64,000 bases of DNA from Leptospira paudalimensis (GCF_026151345.1 NZ_JAMQPR010000001.1:3048676-3112675); one strand, 5' to 3'. Positions 9,366-20,048 are shown, numbered from the stretch's first letter. Program-made: numbers and translations. The notes: generated by a model from the letters alone, not told the origin.

Positions 9366-11141
9366 TCATAATTTAAACATAGATAATTCCTGATTCAATT
9401 CGACAATGAGAGAATTTAATTCTGCAGAAGATTTTGCTGTTTTTTCTGACATCATCGATAACTTTGCAGTATCATTTGCCAAGTGGTGGACAGAGGTTCC
9501 CATTTCTTCATTTACTTTCTTTTGTTCTTCGGTAGCAAAGGAAACGGAAGTGGATCTGTTGACAATATTTTCAGATTGTTTTCTAATTTCCTCAACTTCA
9601 GCAATTTGTTCTAAATTTGCTTGGTTCACTCTATCGATATTGTTGATGATCTCGATGACACTCTCTGATAAATATTGAAAGGTTTCACTTGCTGATTTAA
9701 CTGATGAAACTGACATATGTGTGGAAATCGAAACTTTTTTGATGAGCTCTGAAATTGTTTTTGTGGAAGAAGCAGTTCTCTCTGCCAGTTTACCCACTTC
9801 CGATGCAACAACGGCAAACCCTCTTCCAGCATCACCTGCCCTAGCAGCTTCAATGGACGCATTTAATGCGAGTAAGTTGACTTGTTCCGAAATATCTTTA
9901 ATGATTTCTAATATTTTTCCAATTTCCAAAGCATTTTTATCTACTTCTTCGATAGATTGGATCGCACTAGAAATTGATTTTCCACTTTTGATGACTTCTG
10001 CTTCAACTGAATCTGCTTTCGATTTTGCATGGAGTGATATTTCTTTCACACTTGATGAAATGGTAAATAGATGTTCGATGGATTCATTAGTGGCAGCCGT
10101 TAATTTTTTTTGTTCTAACGCATCGGTATATATACCATTGATAGAAGAACCGTTTTCTTCTAATGCTGCTGCTACCTCCTCCAAAGATGCTGCTTGTACT
10201 TGTGAATGTTCCGCGGAATCACCGGATAAACCTTCAAGTGTTTTTGCTTCTGTCTGAATTTTTGTAGAATGTTTGGTAATGGATGTTAATAATCGATTGA
10301 GTTTGATTTTTGCTTCTTCCAAATAAAGAGAGATCACACCAATCTCATTTCTAGTTTGATTGATGCGAAGATCTGATCTCAAATCTCCTTCCGCAAATAA
10401 TTTTAAAATATTTGATACATCCCTAATGGTTGCAGATGTATTTCCAGTCAGTTTCCATAACACAAAAAACAAAATAGAAATCATGATCAGAAGAAAAGCA
10501 CTTAAACCCAGACATACCATTTCCAATTGGTGATCACTTACGAAGTTTCTAAACTGAGAGTAGATATAAAATGAAAACATAAAGTATTCGATTACAAATG
10601 TAGAAAAAATAGGAAAAAGCAAATTCGCAAACAAACTAAGTGGTTTTAAACGTAATTCATTGTACACATCATACATCTTTTTCTCAACATAAATGTAGAA
10701 GAAGGATGAAATCGCCATTGCAAGTAATACACCAAGTAGGGAAAAAAACAGAACTTCCCCATATGTTTTGACCAAACCAAACTGATATGAAAGTACCATC
10801 GTGAGAATAGGTCCGCCAACATTGGTGGATAGAATATTGAGAGCTCCATTTTTAGAATGGTTCCGAATCAATGTAAGTTCCTTGTCTGTATAAATGATTC
10901 CTTCCGGACGATTCATTTGTTTTTTGAAATTTCTATCCTTGAAAAAGAAAATGATGGCATGTGCACCAATAATGGGTGGGGCCAAGTAGAGTAAAATTTT
11001 CAGTATGGATTCAAAATTACCCAATCCAAAGATAAGTAACATTCCAGCAAAAAAAAGAAAAGGATCTAGATTGGTGATGAGTAAGTAAGAAAGGAAAAAA
11101 CTTTTTTGTTTCGGTTGGGAAACATACTCTTTTGGTTTCAT
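9366..11141 (-). CDS. Methyl-accepting chemotaxis protein with a multi-helix membrane N-terminus
   Basis: This 591-residue protein has about six membrane helices in the first 240 residues instead of the usual two helices with a large periplasmic sensor. A HAMP-like segment ([20 protein letters not shown]) and a long signalling coiled coil follow. The hairpin tip is [20 protein letters not shown] with [16 protein letters not shown] (about 405-445), which contacts CheA and CheW. The membrane part resembles the 6-TM input found in some adenylate cyclases and chemoreceptors, suggesting it senses a membrane or hydrophobic cue (inference). It is convergent with the hybrid kinase gene; the stop codons lie about 12 bp apart. 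Confidence 0.88.
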   Translation of the reverse strand: MKPKEYVSQPKQKSFFLSYLLITNLDPFLFFAGMLLIFGLGNFESILKILLYLAPPIIGAHAIIFFFKDRNFKKQMNRPEGIIYTDKELTLIRNHSKNGALNILSTNVGGPILTMVLSYQFGLVKTYGEVLFFSLLGVLLAMAISSFFYIYVEKKMYDVYNELRLKPLSLFANLLFPIFSTFVIEYFMFSFYIYSQFRNFVSDHQLEMVCLGLSAFLLIMISILFFVLWKLTGNTSATIRDVSNILKLFAEGDLRSDLRINQTRNEIGVISLYLEEAKIKLNRLLTSITKHSTKIQTEAKTLEGLSGDSAEHSQVQAASLEEVAAALEENGSSINGIYTDALEQKKLTAATNESIEHLFTISSSVKEISLHAKSKADSVEAEVIKSGKSISSAIQSIEEVDKNALEIGKILEIIKDISEQVNLLALNASIEAARAGDAGRGFAVVASEVGKLAERTASSTKTISELIKKVSISTHMSVSSVKSASETFQYLSESVIEIINNIDRVNQANLEQIAEVEEIRKQSENIVNRSTSVSFATEEQKKVNEEMGTSVHHLANDTAKLSMMSEKTAKSSAELNSLIVELNQELSMFKL

Positions 11142-11308
11142 TGGCAGTGAATTCTATAACAATAGCATTTTCCTTTGTCAATTGAAATTAAAGCTTCATT
11201 CACATTCCATAATGATTTTATATTCAGAAATATTCTAATACTTTAGATCCCATCCGTACAGTTTGTGCGAAACATGGACAATTGTTTGGAATTGATTGGG
11301 GAAAAGGT

Positions 11309-12025
11309 TTAAGGGTAAGTGGAAGATTTTGATTTGACGTTTTCTAAATGGCGGATGTCTTTTCCAGTATTCAACCTGACAAGTTCTTCCGCCACATTCA
11401 CAGCATAGTCACCTAACCTTTCAAGTGCGAGAATGATCCTATACACGTCGGCAAATTCTTGTTTTTCCATATCAGGGACAGATCGATATTTTTGGAATGC
11501 TTGGTCACATAGGTCATTGAGTTCGTCTTCCAGAGAATTCACACTCCCCATAAACCTCTCTTTTTCTTCTACTAAAGATTCGATCGCCATTCCTGCAAGA
11601 GTCGTGACTCTTGAAAGAATCAAAGTCATTGGTTCTTCATTTTTAAAGAGGCCTTTGCGGATGGTTTTATGACGAAATACATCAGCACAGTTAACTACTT
11701 GGTCTCCCATCCGTTCCATATTCCGAGTAATCCGTATAGCAGAAAGAGCAAATCGCAAAGGATCTTTTTTCAAAACGATGTCATTGTCCACATCGCCCAT
11801 CCCAAGAATGTTACGGTTACTCACGGCTTCTAATATGGCATTTTGGGAAAGGTTATCGTTTTCCTTTTCTAAATCATCGATGAGGTCATCACGTTCTACA
11901 ATTTTTTCAGCTTGGGCATAATCATCTGATTCGAGAGCCTCACTGAGTAGTATCACTTGCTCCAAAACAAGTTCCGCCATGGAATATAAGTTTTTACGTA
12001 AGTAATAAAATTTAGAGATGATCAT
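11309..12025 (-). CDS. phoU: PhoU-family phosphate signalling protein
   Basis: This 238-residue all-helical protein contains the two PhoU repeats: [16 protein letters not shown] in the first half and [14 protein letters not shown], then [15 protein letters not shown] in the second. The ER(M/L)GD motifs bind metal in the family. PhoU connects phosphate transport (PstSCAB) to the PhoR kinase. No pst or phoR gene is adjacent, so this copy is an orphan in this window. A downstream cheW lies 19 bp away on the same strand, upstream in transcription order. The start ATG at 12025 is preferred because it keeps the usual N-terminal helix; an ATG at 11980 is possible. Confidence 0.85.
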   Translation of the reverse strand: MIISKFYYLRKNLYSMAELVLEQVILLSEALESDDYAQAEKIVERDDLIDDLEKENDNLSQNAILEAVSNRNILGMGDVDNDIVLKKDPLRFALSAIRITRNMERMGDQVVNCADVFRHKTIRKGLFKNEEPMTLILSRVTTLAGMAIESLVEEKERFMGSVNSLEDELNDLCDQAFQKYRSVPDMEKQEFADVYRIILALERLGDYAVNVAEELVRLNTGKDIRHLENVKSKSSTYP

Positions 12026-12044
12026 GTGAATTTTTTAACTTCCG

Positions 12045-12521
12045 TTATATGGTAGCTAGTTCCGTCATCTCTTCAACAGTGAGAATTTTTTCGATATCGA
12101 TTAGGATGATGAACCGGTTGTCTTTTTTTCCAACACCTGTGATATAACGAGAGGAAATCCCTTTTACAGATGGAGGTGGTGGATCGACTTGGTTAGCTGG
12201 AAAATGTACGACATGGGACACTTTGTCCACAATCACACCGATTGATTTACCTGATACATTGATTACAATCGCACGGTCTGCCGACTCTGTTACATTTTTG
12301 ATGTTCAATCGTTTGGCAAGATCAATCATCCTTACCACCTTGCCTCGGATGTCCATGATCCCGGCAAAGTAACTTTTGGATTGTGGAACGCGGATTAAAT
12401 TTGTGATTTTAACAATTTCTTCAACAATTGTGATGGGGATGGCATACTCTTCATCTCCCAAATTGAAAATGATGTATTGCTCATGGATGAATTGGTTTGC
12501 TTGGGATGTTTCTTTGGCCAT
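12045..12521 (-). CDS. cheW: CheW chemotaxis coupling protein
   Basis: This 158-residue protein is a single CheW domain: [15 protein letters not shown] near the N-terminus, [20 protein letters not shown] in the middle and [11 protein letters not shown] near the C-terminus. It bridges chemoreceptors and CheA in receptor arrays. It is separate from the main chemotaxis operon at 42-49 kb and is 1.2 kb from a chemoreceptor gene, so it may serve that receptor (inference). It is followed by phoU on the same strand. Confidence 0.9.
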   Translation of the reverse strand: MAKETSQANQFIHEQYIIFNLGDEEYAIPITIVEEIVKITNLIRVPQSKSYFAGIMDIRGKVVRMIDLAKRLNIKNVTESADRAIVINVSGKSIGVIVDKVSHVVHFPANQVDPPPPSVKGISSRYITGVGKKDNRFIILIDIEKILTVEEMTELATI

Positions 12522-12541
12522 ATCAATTTCTACTACTACGT

Positions 12542-13279
12542 CTAAAAATAGACGTAGCCGTTGTAGAAAAAATATGAGCCGAAACTGAGAAATGACAACA
12601 CTTTTGTCATTAGTACAGAACGTTTTCTCACAAGAAAATCGAGTAGGCCTGCGATCATCCCTAAGACTGCTAAACTGAGTCCTAATACGACATAATCATA
12701 GTATACATAATAGACCAAACAACCAAATCCGATGCCAAGACAAACATCTTGCAAATCTCCCCAGACCCTTCGTTTGAAACGTGTCCAGAGCGATCCTCGC
12801 GCTTCTCTTGCCTCTCTCCGTTCTCGTCTCCAACGTTGGAACCGAGTTTCCCGAATAATACCAAAAATGGAATCATACCGAGTGGAGGGGAATAATGCCG
12901 ACTCCAATGGCCCACGAGAGGTCCTGGTTTTTTCCGAAACCTCTGGTTGGAAGGGAGGGTAAATTTCATACGCTCCGCCAATGCTAACCAACATGTCTTT
13001 GTCAGGGAGAGAACTGAAGTATTCCCGAAAGGGCCAGATCTTACGAAAGACGGGGTAGGCACGCCCAGAAGTAATATCCTTCTCAGTTTGTACGGTACCG
13101 TTTTTCACAGTGGCTCCGTACATACGTCCCTTCTCTTCTTTGATTTCGACAGATAAACGAACGAGTCGTTCGTGAAAGTTGAACTCAGCCTCCAGGACAT
13201 CCCCGAGAGGTGTTTCCATGGTAAATGCTCGGATGAAACCGGGGGTGCGGGGTTTCTGTTTCCTCCAGACTTGTTTCAT
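12542..13279 (-). CDS. Membrane protein of unknown function
   Basis: The 245-residue product has a soluble N-terminal half of beta character, then a very basic segment ([17 protein letters not shown], about 150-166), and ends with two or three membrane helices (about 180-240), including [21 protein letters not shown] recognise no family. The N-terminal segment mentions of a PilZ-like or flavodoxin-like fold would be guesses. It sits 20 bp upstream of cheW in the same direction and may be in one transcript with cheW and phoU. Confidence 0.6.
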   Translation of the reverse strand: MKQVWRKQKPRTPGFIRAFTMETPLGDVLEAEFNFHERLVRLSVEIKEEKGRMYGATVKNGTVQTEKDITSGRAYPVFRKIWPFREYFSSLPDKDMLVSIGGAYEIYPPFQPEVSEKTRTSRGPLESALFPSTRYDSIFGIIRETRFQRWRRERREAREARGSLWTRFKRRVWGDLQDVCLGIGFGCLVYYVYYDYVVLGLSLAVLGMIAGLLDFLVRKRSVLMTKVLSFLSFGSYFFYNGYVYF

Positions 13280-13320
13280 AACAAATCTATCGGAGGAAAC
13301 ATTAAGTCACTGAAGAAAGA

Positions 13321-13413
13321 TTATTTCTTCTTTTTGTGTCTGTTGGCTCTGCGTTTTTTCTTACGTTTGTGGGTTGCGATTTTTCTACGCTTTCTCTTTT
13401 TTCCGGAAGGCAT
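13321..13413 (-). CDS. 30-residue AURKAIP1/COX24-like ribosomal microprotein
   Basis: I translated this gene by hand, because it is very short. It reads MPSGKKRKRRKIATHKRKK and continues with basic residues to a total of 30, about two thirds Lys, Arg or His. The MPSGKKRK(R/H)xxxATHKRKKR pattern is that of the AURKAIP1/COX24-domain small proteins of Bacteroidetes and Spirochaetes, which are thought to be ribosomal (bS22/mS38-like). A strong ribosome binding site, TAAGGAGGAAGG, precedes the ATG. It lies between manC and the minus-strand membrane protein. Confidence 0.8.
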   Translation of the reverse strand: MPSGKKRKRRKIATHKRKKKRRANRHKKKK

Positions 13414-13450
13414 TCCTTCCTCCTTATATCAAGCCTGTTCTGTCAAATTT

Positions 13451-14521
13451 CTAGTCGAGGTACTTTTGTAAAACTTTATTTTTCCTCATATTGGATAACA
13501 TCGCTTTGATATCACCCACTCCTTCACGCGAAGTGATAAGGAGTACATCTGGTTCTTCCACAACGATTAGATCTTTCACACCAAGAAATGTGATGAGCTC
13601 TTTTTGAACGGAGGAAATATTCCCTGAAGCTTTGTGGTAATGTACTTCTTTTCCTTGGTGGTGGTTTTTCTCTTTGTCCCCTGGCAAAATGCGTTCGAGA
13701 GACATCCACGATCCAACATCATCCCAATTGAAAGTAGCTTCCACCATTCGGATACGATTGGATTTTTCCATGATCGCAGTGTCGATGGCTTCAGAAGGTA
13801 ACATCTGGAATGCAGTTTTTAAATCCCCGAAGTTCTTAAATGGAAATCCATTTTTTAATGGACCTAGGATATGTGGCGCATGTCGTTCCAGTTCCGACAG
13901 AATGGTTTCCGTGCGGAAAAGAAAGATCCCCGGATTCCAATAAAAATTCTTCTTTTTGATGTATTTAAGCGCGGTTTTGAAATCAGGTTTTTCAAAAAAT
14001 GCTTTCACCGTGTAACCTACATCAGTTGGTTTCCCCGTACTAATGTATCCATATCCAACTTCAGGTCGGTTTGGTTTTACCCCAAGTAAAACCATTCCAT
14101 TTTCTGTTTCGAACAAGGCTTGTTCGATGGTTTTTGTGAACTCTTTGACAGGATCAATAAACGCATCTGCAGAAAGTACAATGAGGTTGGGATTTCCGTA
14201 TTTTTTTTGGAAGTAAAGTGCAGAAAGGGCAATGATAGGTGCTGTGTTTTTTCCTTCTGGTTCGATGATAAAATTTCCAGATGGGAATTTAGGATCTTTT
14301 TTGAGAATTTCTGCCTTCAGAGTTGCATTGGTCCCAATGTAAATGCGATCCAATGATGTGATGGTTAGGGCTCTGTCGATTGTCTCTTTGAGAAGGGTTT
14401 TGTTCGAATAAACTTTCTGGAGCTGTTTGGGGGAATTGGTACGGGAACGAGGCCAAAACCTCTCCCCTTTCCCTCCTGCCATAATCAAAACAACAGGGGT
14501 TTCTTTTGGTAATTTTGCCAT
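13451..14521 (-). CDS. manC: Mannose-1-phosphate guanylyltransferase
   Basis: This 356-residue enzyme makes GDP-mannose from mannose-1-phosphate and GTP for surface polysaccharides. The nucleotide-binding signature is [18 protein letters not shown] (about 10-27), and the family segments [26 protein letters not shown] and FFEKPDF are present. It has the single-domain form, without the C-terminal mannose-6-phosphate isomerase part found in fused ManC/AlgA proteins. It follows hfq on the same strand with a 52-bp gap. Confidence 0.92.
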   Translation of the reverse strand: MAKLPKETPVVLIMAGGKGERFWPRSRTNSPKQLQKVYSNKTLLKETIDRALTITSLDRIYIGTNATLKAEILKKDPKFPSGNFIIEPEGKNTAPIIALSALYFQKKYGNPNLIVLSADAFIDPVKEFTKTIEQALFETENGMVLLGVKPNRPEVGYGYISTGKPTDVGYTVKAFFEKPDFKTALKYIKKKNFYWNPGIFLFRTETILSELERHAPHILGPLKNGFPFKNFGDLKTAFQMLPSEAIDTAIMEKSNRIRMVEATFNWDDVGSWMSLERILPGDKEKNHHQGKEVHYHKASGNISSVQKELITFLGVKDLIVVEEPDVLLITSREGVGDIKAMLSNMRKNKVLQKYLD

Positions 14522-14573
14522 AGGGTTTGGAACCAGAATTTAGAAAGGGAAAGAGAGGAAAACTAGAAAAGAG

Positions 14574-14825
14574 TTAAGCCCCACCTGCTTCTTTCGGAGT
14601 TTCCTCGCTGTGAAGTTTGATCGGTTTTGCGGGAATGATGGTCGAAATGGCATGTTTGTATACCAAATTCTGTTTGTTTTCATTTTCTAGAATGATGGTG
14701 AAATTGTCAAAACTGACAACTTTTCCTTTTAAAGGAACTCCATTTAACAAGTAGATGGTGAGATCAATTTTCTCTTTTCTTGCTGTGTTTAAAAGTTGGT
14801 CTTGGATGTTATTTTTTGCCGACAT
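14574..14825 (-). CDS. hfq: RNA chaperone Hfq
   Basis: This 83-residue protein has the Sm1 motif ([18 protein letters not shown]) and the Sm2 motif (VYKHAISTI) of Hfq, which forms a hexameric ring that pairs small RNAs with messengers. The variable C-terminal tail is short (about 15 residues, ending EAGGA). It lies 21 bp downstream of miaA, the classic miaA-hfq order of bacteria, so cotranscription is likely. No candidate small RNA is obvious next to it. Confidence 0.95.
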   Translation of the reverse strand: MSAKNNIQDQLLNTARKEKIDLTIYLLNGVPLKGKVVSFDNFTIILENENKQNLVYKHAISTIIPAKPIKLHSEETPKEAGGA

Positions 14826-14846
14826 TGGAAATCCCGAGTGTTCTCT

Positions 14847-15737
14847 CTATCTTTGTTCTATATTTGTATACAATTGGACAGCGGCATCAAAAGAAATGGG
14901 CGAAAGGAATGATTCTTTTTTGAACCAAGTAATTTGCCTTTTTGCATAATTTCTGTGACTTTGCGCCAACTGTTCAATGAATGTATTAATGTCTATCGTT
15001 CCATTTAAGAATGCAAGCGCAAAATTGTAACCCAAGGTTCGTAACCCAGGACAGTTTGGTCCGTACTTCGAAATCACTTCTTTCGTTTCCTCTAACATAC
15101 CACTAACGATCTGATTCACTCGGGCATTGATGCGTTTGTAGAGAATGTCACGTGGCCAATCCAACCAGTGCCCAATCATTTTCACTTCTGGATGGTCTTG
15201 TAAATATCCGCCTACAGTTTGTTTTGATACCTCTGACCACAAAACTCCTGTGAGTACAACTTCCAAAGCACGTTTGATGCGGTATCCATCTTGCATAGAC
15301 AGACTTTCCATTGCTCTCGGGTCTTTTGTTTGGAGCATCATCCTTGCTTCTTCTAATGGAAGTTCCAAAACATAATCTTTGGTATCTTTTGGTACATTTG
15401 GTACGGGAAACATCCCTAATAGAAATGCGCGGAGATAAAATCCTGTCCCACCAATCAGAATGGGAATTTTCCCTCTACCTTGGATATCGGAAATGGCTTC
15501 TCTTGCAAGCAGGGAGAACTGATTGGCATTGATGGATTCGTTTGCATTCAAAAAACCAACGAGCCAGTGGCGGATATGGGAAAATTCTTCGGGAGTGGGA
15601 GCCGTTGTGCCTACCGGTAAATCCCGGTAGACTTGGCGAGAGTCAAAAGAAACAATTTCGAAACGTTTTGGGTCAAGGGCTTGGGTAAGAGAGGTTTTTC
15701 CGGAACCGGTAGGTCCACCAAGGATGGGAAGGATCAC
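14847..15737 (-). CDS. miaA: tRNA dimethylallyltransferase MiaA
   Basis: This 296-residue enzyme transfers a dimethylallyl group to A37 of tRNAs that read UNN codons. The P-loop GGPTGSGKTSL (residues 7-17), SFDSRQVYRDL, GGTGFYLRAFL and the C-terminal QLAQSHRNYAKRQITWFKK are family hallmarks. The start is GTG at 15737, which overlaps the stop of the FYDLN gene by 4 bp (GTGA), so the two are translationally coupled. hfq follows downstream. Confidence 0.95.
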   Translation of the reverse strand: MILPILGGPTGSGKTSLTQALDPKRFEIVSFDSRQVYRDLPVGTTAPTPEEFSHIRHWLVGFLNANESINANQFSLLAREAISDIQGRGKIPILIGGTGFYLRAFLLGMFPVPNVPKDTKDYVLELPLEEARMMLQTKDPRAMESLSMQDGYRIKRALEVVLTGVLWSEVSKQTVGGYLQDHPEVKMIGHWLDWPRDILYKRINARVNQIVSGMLEETKEVISKYGPNCPGLRTLGYNFALAFLNGTIDINTFIEQLAQSHRNYAKRQITWFKKESFLSPISFDAAVQLYTNIEQR

Positions 15738-16237
15738 TCCTCTTCCTCGGCAACGACCTCCTCTTCTTCGGTCTCTTCCAATTCCTCAGTTTCTTCTAAG
15801 AGTTCATCATCTTCAATGACTGGTTCTTCCTCTTCTTCCACTTCATATTCCGAACTGCGAATGGCAGCCATACGAGATTTGATCGCAGGTTTTGCCAACT
15901 GGTCAGCTCCGCATTTCGGACATTTTTTTTCAGGTTTGTTCAAATCATAAAACTTCGTTCCACAGGAGTAACAGTTAAACTTCTTTCCGAGGGGGTTGTT
16001 CGGATCAATTTTCACAGCAGGAGCTTTGGCTTGAGGGGCCGGTTTGTCCTTCGGAGCTGTGGCTGTTTTAGGCGCAGGTACAACCTTCGCCTTCGTAGCA
16101 GGGGCTTTGGACCCGACTACGGCCTTTTTTTTATCTTCCTTCGGGGAAGAGGACTTGGCGTCCTTACTCGGTTTTTCTTTGGCAACCGCTTTCTTTTTGG
16201 GCGGTGCTTGTTTCTTTGCTGCTTTTTTTGCGACCAT
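15734..16237 (-). CDS. FYDLN zinc-ribbon protein with a basic N-arm and an acidic tail
   Basis: This 167-residue protein has three parts. Residues 1-80 are rich in K, A and P, resembling a histone-like arm. Residues about 85-115 form a zinc ribbon with two CxxC pairs (CYSCGTKFYDLNKP...CPKC), the FYDLN family core. Residues about 125-167 are nearly all Glu, with some Asp. The family has no known biochemical role. The strong charge split suggests an unfolded protein that contacts nucleic acid or binds itself. It is the first gene of the miaA-hfq transcript. Confidence 0.82.
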   Translation of the reverse strand: MVAKKAAKKQAPPKKKAVAKEKPSKDAKSSSPKEDKKKAVVGSKAPATKAKVVPAPKTATAPKDKPAPQAKAPAVKIDPNNPLGKKFNCYSCGTKFYDLNKPEKKCPKCGADQLAKPAIKSRMAAIRSSEYEVEEEEEPVIEDDELLEETEELEETEEEEVVAEEEE

Positions 16238-16341
16238 AAACGTACTTTTGACAGTTTTGGAAATCCCTTCTCTGGGACAACCTTTTTGAAATTGGACGGT
16301 TTTCTCCTGGATGAAAATTAAAGGAAAGTTTTTTTTTTCCT

Positions 16342-17121
16342 ATGACCCAATTAAGTGTCAATGTCAACAAGATCGCCACTCTCCGCAATTCTAGGGGAGG
16401 TTCCATTCCAAATGTTCTGAAATTGTCAGAAATCATATTAGATTCTGGTGCCCACGGGATTACAGTTCACCCTCGATCTGATGAAAGGCATATCACCAAA
16501 CAAGATGTATTCGAATTAAAGGAATTTTTGGAATCTTACAACGAAAAAATTACTAAATTAGGAATTTCTAAAAAAGAATACAATATTGAGGGCGAACCAA
16601 GTGAACGGTTTTTGGAGCTTGTCCTTAAGGCAAAACCAGACCAAGCCACTCTTGTTCCCGTGAAACCAGGCGAAATCACATCGGACCATGGATTTGATTT
16701 TAGGGATCCGAATACTTTTGTGACGCTAAAACCGATCGTAGAGGCATTTCGAAAAGAAGGAATCCGAGTGTCTCTCTTTATGGAAACTGATTTTACGTTT
16801 TATGACCAAGTCACTCTACTCGGTGCCGAACGGATTGAACTGTATACAGGTCCATTTGCCCACGCATTTGATGCAGATGTAAGGGAAGGCGTTCAAATTT
16901 TTGAATCCTATAAGCAGGCTGCGTTTGAGGCAAACAAACGAGGGTTAGGTGTCAATGCCGGACATGACCTTGATACGAAGAATTTACAAGTATTTGCAAA
17001 ACTTCCTTTCCTTGCAGAAGTTTCGATTGGCCATCGACTCATGGCCCAAAGTTTGGTCGATGGATTAGGGAATACGGTAAAAGAATATCTTAAAGTTCTT
17101 TCGCAAGGAAACGAATCTTAA
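16342..17121 (+). CDS. pdxJ: Pyridoxine 5'-phosphate synthase PdxJ
   Basis: This 259-residue TIM barrel condenses 1-deoxyxylulose-5-phosphate with 3-amino-2-oxopropyl phosphate to make pyridoxine phosphate (vitamin B6). The sequence LSVNVNKIATLRNSRGG at the N-terminus, GAHGITVHPRSDERHI (about 36-51), ATLVPVKPGEITSDHG and LGVNAGHDLDTKNL (about 196-209) include the catalytic residues. Transcription is divergent from the FYDLN gene. The last 32 bp overlap the 3' end of the minus-strand TPR lipoprotein gene. Confidence 0.95.
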   Translation: MTQLSVNVNKIATLRNSRGGSIPNVLKLSEIILDSGAHGITVHPRSDERHITKQDVFELKEFLESYNEKITKLGISKKEYNIEGEPSERFLELVLKAKPDQATLVPVKPGEITSDHGFDFRDPNTFVTLKPIVEAFRKEGIRVSLFMETDFTFYDQVTLLGAERIELYTGPFAHAFDADVREGVQIFESYKQAAFEANKRGLGVNAGHDLDTKNLQVFAKLPFLAEVSIGHRLMAQSLVDGLGNTVKEYLKVLSQGNES

Positions 17122-18094
17122 CGTAACTCGGGTCTTGTTCGAGTAATAATTTTGCTGCTCGTTCTAAAGCGGTTGCCATCATCGCTTCCGACTTACCTTT
17201 TGTTTTGGAAAGACGTACTTCGGAAATAAATTGTTTAAAGGCTTCTTTTGCCTGGGTTTCATTCCCTGAAAGCGAAGCAAGTTTTACCTTACGCCATGCC
17301 TCTGTTATTGGAGAGGGGCGATTGGACCCAGAAACGAGGGAAGGATTTCCTTCTGCATTGGATGAGACAGTCGCAGAAACTGCACCTTGTGTTCCGCCCA
17401 CCATTTCCTTACCCAATTCACCACGGTGGTAAGAGGAAGTATCCCAAATTTTCGTAAACGGATCCGACTTCATCTGGTCCGCATACAACCTTTCCTTGTA
17501 GGATACATTGGGATTACGGATTAGTTTTTGAAGAGAAATTTGTTCATTAGGTTCTAATTTTTGGAAACAATTCGAAAAACTGCCACGTTTTAAGGATTCC
17601 TTGGTGAAAACACCTCGTTCGATCAAAAATTGAAAGGTGGAAAAGTTTGGGGATTTTTCCTCTTTGCATTGTTTATCCAATTCAGAAAGAGAAGCGAGGA
17701 CTTCTCCATCATACGAATGAGCTTTTAAATCCGCAAGGTTTCCTGATTTTTCGGCGGACATACGTAACATGTTTTTGTAAAGGGTGTCGTTTGGATTTTT
17801 TTCTAAAGCCTTTCGAAAACCAGCATAACTTTCATTGTAATTGCCACGTTGGTATTCCAGAAGACCCCACATGTAACATAAATATCCATCGTCAGTATCT
17901 TTAGTTCGGCAAACATATCTTAGTCGAGACATTGCATCTTCTTTTGCCGAAGGGTTTTCCCAAACATCAAGTAATACCTCTTCCAAAAAAAGAAGGGTTT
18001 CCAAACTATATGGATCACGATTTGGGTTCTTTTCTGGCTCGGAGGAACAAAACCAGAGAGAAAGGGCAAAAATCAGGACAACGAATGAGCGCAT
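17090..18094 (-). CDS. TPR-containing lipoprotein
   Basis: From the ATG at 18094 the product is 334 residues and begins MRSFVVLIFALSLWFCSSEP, a short signal peptide with lipobox SLWFC. An ATG at 18115 would add seven residues including two acidic ones, which suits a signal peptide less well. The mature part has tetratricopeptide-like helices, for example YQRGNYNESYAGFRKALEKN (about 105-124), and a long helical C-terminal half. It probably sits in the inner or outer membrane leaflet and binds other proteins. It is convergent with pdxJ and overlaps it. Confidence 0.7.
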   Translation of the reverse strand: MRSFVVLIFALSLWFCSSEPEKNPNRDPYSLETLLFLEEVLLDVWENPSAKEDAMSRLRYVCRTKDTDDGYLCYMWGLLEYQRGNYNESYAGFRKALEKNPNDTLYKNMLRMSAEKSGNLADLKAHSYDGEVLASLSELDKQCKEEKSPNFSTFQFLIERGVFTKESLKRGSFSNCFQKLEPNEQISLQKLIRNPNVSYKERLYADQMKSDPFTKIWDTSSYHRGELGKEMVGGTQGAVSATVSSNAEGNPSLVSGSNRPSPITEAWRKVKLASLSGNETQAKEAFKQFISEVRLSKTKGKSEAMMATALERAAKLLLEQDPSYVKIRFLAKEL

Positions 18095-18206
18095 GTCACC
18101 GTCTATGTTATGCATGTGTCCTGGATTTGTCCCAATTTTTTTTGTCTTGCCTAGGCTGGAAATTCGGAAATTCTTAGGATAATCTATCCACGAAACGAGA
18201 GATCCC

Positions 18207-20048
18207 TTGAAACGATTTGTTTATCTACTATCCTTTTTCACCCTTCTAAGTTTTGCTTTACCAGTTGGTTTTATTTCCTGCGAACCAGAAGCGAAAAAAG
18301 CGCAAAACCGCGAGACCAATTTCACTTATGTCGACTTTGAAACTGTCATTCGAACAGTAGACAAACTGTACATAGACAAACATATCAATGTAAATCGTGC
18401 TTATACCGATGCAGCAAGTTTTGCTTTTTTAAGTTTACCCCATCCACTTTACATTTACCCAGAAAGTTATTTCAAAGAGAGAGAGAAATATGATGATAAG
18501 GAAGATCTCTGGCCAGGGACTACTTTCAAAATCTCTCCATCTGACAAATTTGTCGTTTTTGATCCTGATTACACCCAAGTGGAAAAAATCCAAAAAGAGA
18601 AACGGAAAAAAAATGAAAACCGTAAATTGTCTGATGCAGAACTCAAAAAACTGATCGAAAAAGAAAAATTAAAAAAATCAGTGATCTCTGCTCGTTGGGA
18701 AGAAATTAATTTTTCAAGAAAAGATTTTGATCGGGTTGTCACTTACATCCAAGACAATTTGGATAAATATAAAACTCCTGTTTTAAAGGGACTTGTGGAA
18801 CTTGATGGTGAACTTCCTGACGAAGAGGAAGAAGACAAAAAAGAATTCCGCATGGAACAAGTGTTTGTTGCTGCTGCGAATGGTTATTTAAACTCTCTTG
18901 ACCCACACTCCAATGTCTTTTTGGAAGAAGTTTGGGAAGAATCCATGTCCAAAATCAGTGATGGATCTTTTGAAGGGATTGGTGCCATCCTTTCTGGTGG
19001 TGGAAGTCGTGAAGTGATTGTTGAAAATCCATTGGAAGGAAGTCCTGCGCTCAAAGCTGGGATTCGCAGTGGAGACAACATTGTTGCCGTTGATGGTAAA
19101 CTCATCAAAAACTTATCTCTTGATAAAGTAGTTAAAAAGATCAAGGGACCAAAAGCAACAAAAGTTGTGCTGACTATCTCTCGCAAAGGGAATACAGGAA
19201 AAATCGATATCGAAGTGATTCGTGACAAAATCACAATCAAAAACGTAACCTATCACTTAGTAAAAGAAAATCCACAAGTTGCTTACATCAAACTCACTGG
19301 ATTTGTAAAACCTGGAAACGGTGAACCACCAATTGATACACAAATTGCAGAAGCTTTAGCAGAAATGGAAAAAACTGCCAAAGAGAATGGCAAACCTCTA
19401 AAGGCAGTGATTTTAGACTTAAGAGGAAACTCAGGTGGATTTTTGGATTTAGCAGTGGATATTGCTGATATGTTCATCGAAAAAGGACTCATTGTTTCTA
19501 CAAAAACTCCTGGTAGAAGTGATGATGAAAAATATGCAAAAATCAAAGACATCACAAAACTTCCGTTAGCCGTGCTCATGAATTCAAAATCAGCATCTGC
19601 TTCTGAAATTGTTGCCAGTGCGATCCAACACCATGGCCGTGGAATTTTACTTGGTGAAAGGACATTTGGAAAAGCAACTGTGCAAACATTAAAAAAATTG
19701 GACAACAATCCAAATTACCTTTTGAAAATCACAAATGCTAGGTATTATTCTCCTTCCGGAAAAACCATCCAAGTGGTTGGAGTTTCACCTGACATAGAAG
19801 TTTCTGAAGAACCAGATGGAACCTTCCCTTTCCGATACCGAGAAGAGGATATGTGGAACCACTTACCTCTCATCCCACATGAAGGGATTGTGAAATCAAA
19901 ATTCAATTTGAATGCGATTAAGGATTATGCCAAAAAAAATGGTAAGGCTGATACGTATTTGAAAGAACACGCAAACGATGCGATCAAACCTGATTATATG
20001 TTAATTAGAAGTTTGGACTTCATCGAAGGGATGTTGAATGCTAAATAA
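18207..20048 (+). CDS. S41-family C-terminal processing protease, predicted lipoprotein
   Basis: This 613-residue protease starts at TTG and has a signal sequence ending with the lipobox VGFISC. A PDZ domain ([10 protein letters not shown]...[10 protein letters not shown], about 250-310) presents the substrate C-terminus. The S41 peptidase domain follows with [19 protein letters not shown], the nucleophilic Ser in [13 protein letters not shown] (about 470) and the Lys in [11 protein letters not shown] (about 495). Such tail-specific (Prc/CtpA) proteases trim or clear periplasmic proteins. Length exceeds that of CtpA (about 400-450), because of an N-terminal helical extension of about 150 residues. 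Confidence 0.9.
   Translation: MKRFVYLLSFFTLLSFALPVGFISCEPEAKKAQNRETNFTYVDFETVIRTVDKLYIDKHINVNRAYTDAASFAFLSLPHPLYIYPESYFKEREKYDDKEDLWPGTTFKISPSDKFVVFDPDYTQVEKIQKEKRKKNENRKLSDAELKKLIEKEKLKKSVISARWEEINFSRKDFDRVVTYIQDNLDKYKTPVLKGLVELDGELPDEEEEDKKEFRMEQVFVAAANGYLNSLDPHSNVFLEEVWEESMSKISDGSFEGIGAILSGGGSREVIVENPLEGSPALKAGIRSGDNIVAVDGKLIKNLSLDKVVKKIKGPKATKVVLTISRKGNTGKIDIEVIRDKITIKNVTYHLVKENPQVAYIKLTGFVKPGNGEPPIDTQIAEALAEMEKTAKENGKPLKAVILDLRGNSGGFLDLAVDIADMFIEKGLIVSTKTPGRSDDEKYAKIKDITKLPLAVLMNSKSASASEIVASAIQHHGRGILLGERTFGKATVQTLKKLDNNPNYLLKITNARYYSPSGKTIQVVGVSPDIEVSEEPDGTFPFRYREEDMWNHLPLIPHEGIVKSKFNLNAIKDYAKKNGKADTYLKEHANDAIKPDYMLIRSLDFIEGMLNAK

Noticed and set aside
9721..10257. Open 178-codon frame antisense to the chemoreceptor gene
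   Set aside because: The frame mirrors the alanine/serine-rich signalling helices of the receptor and has no ribosome binding site or family character.
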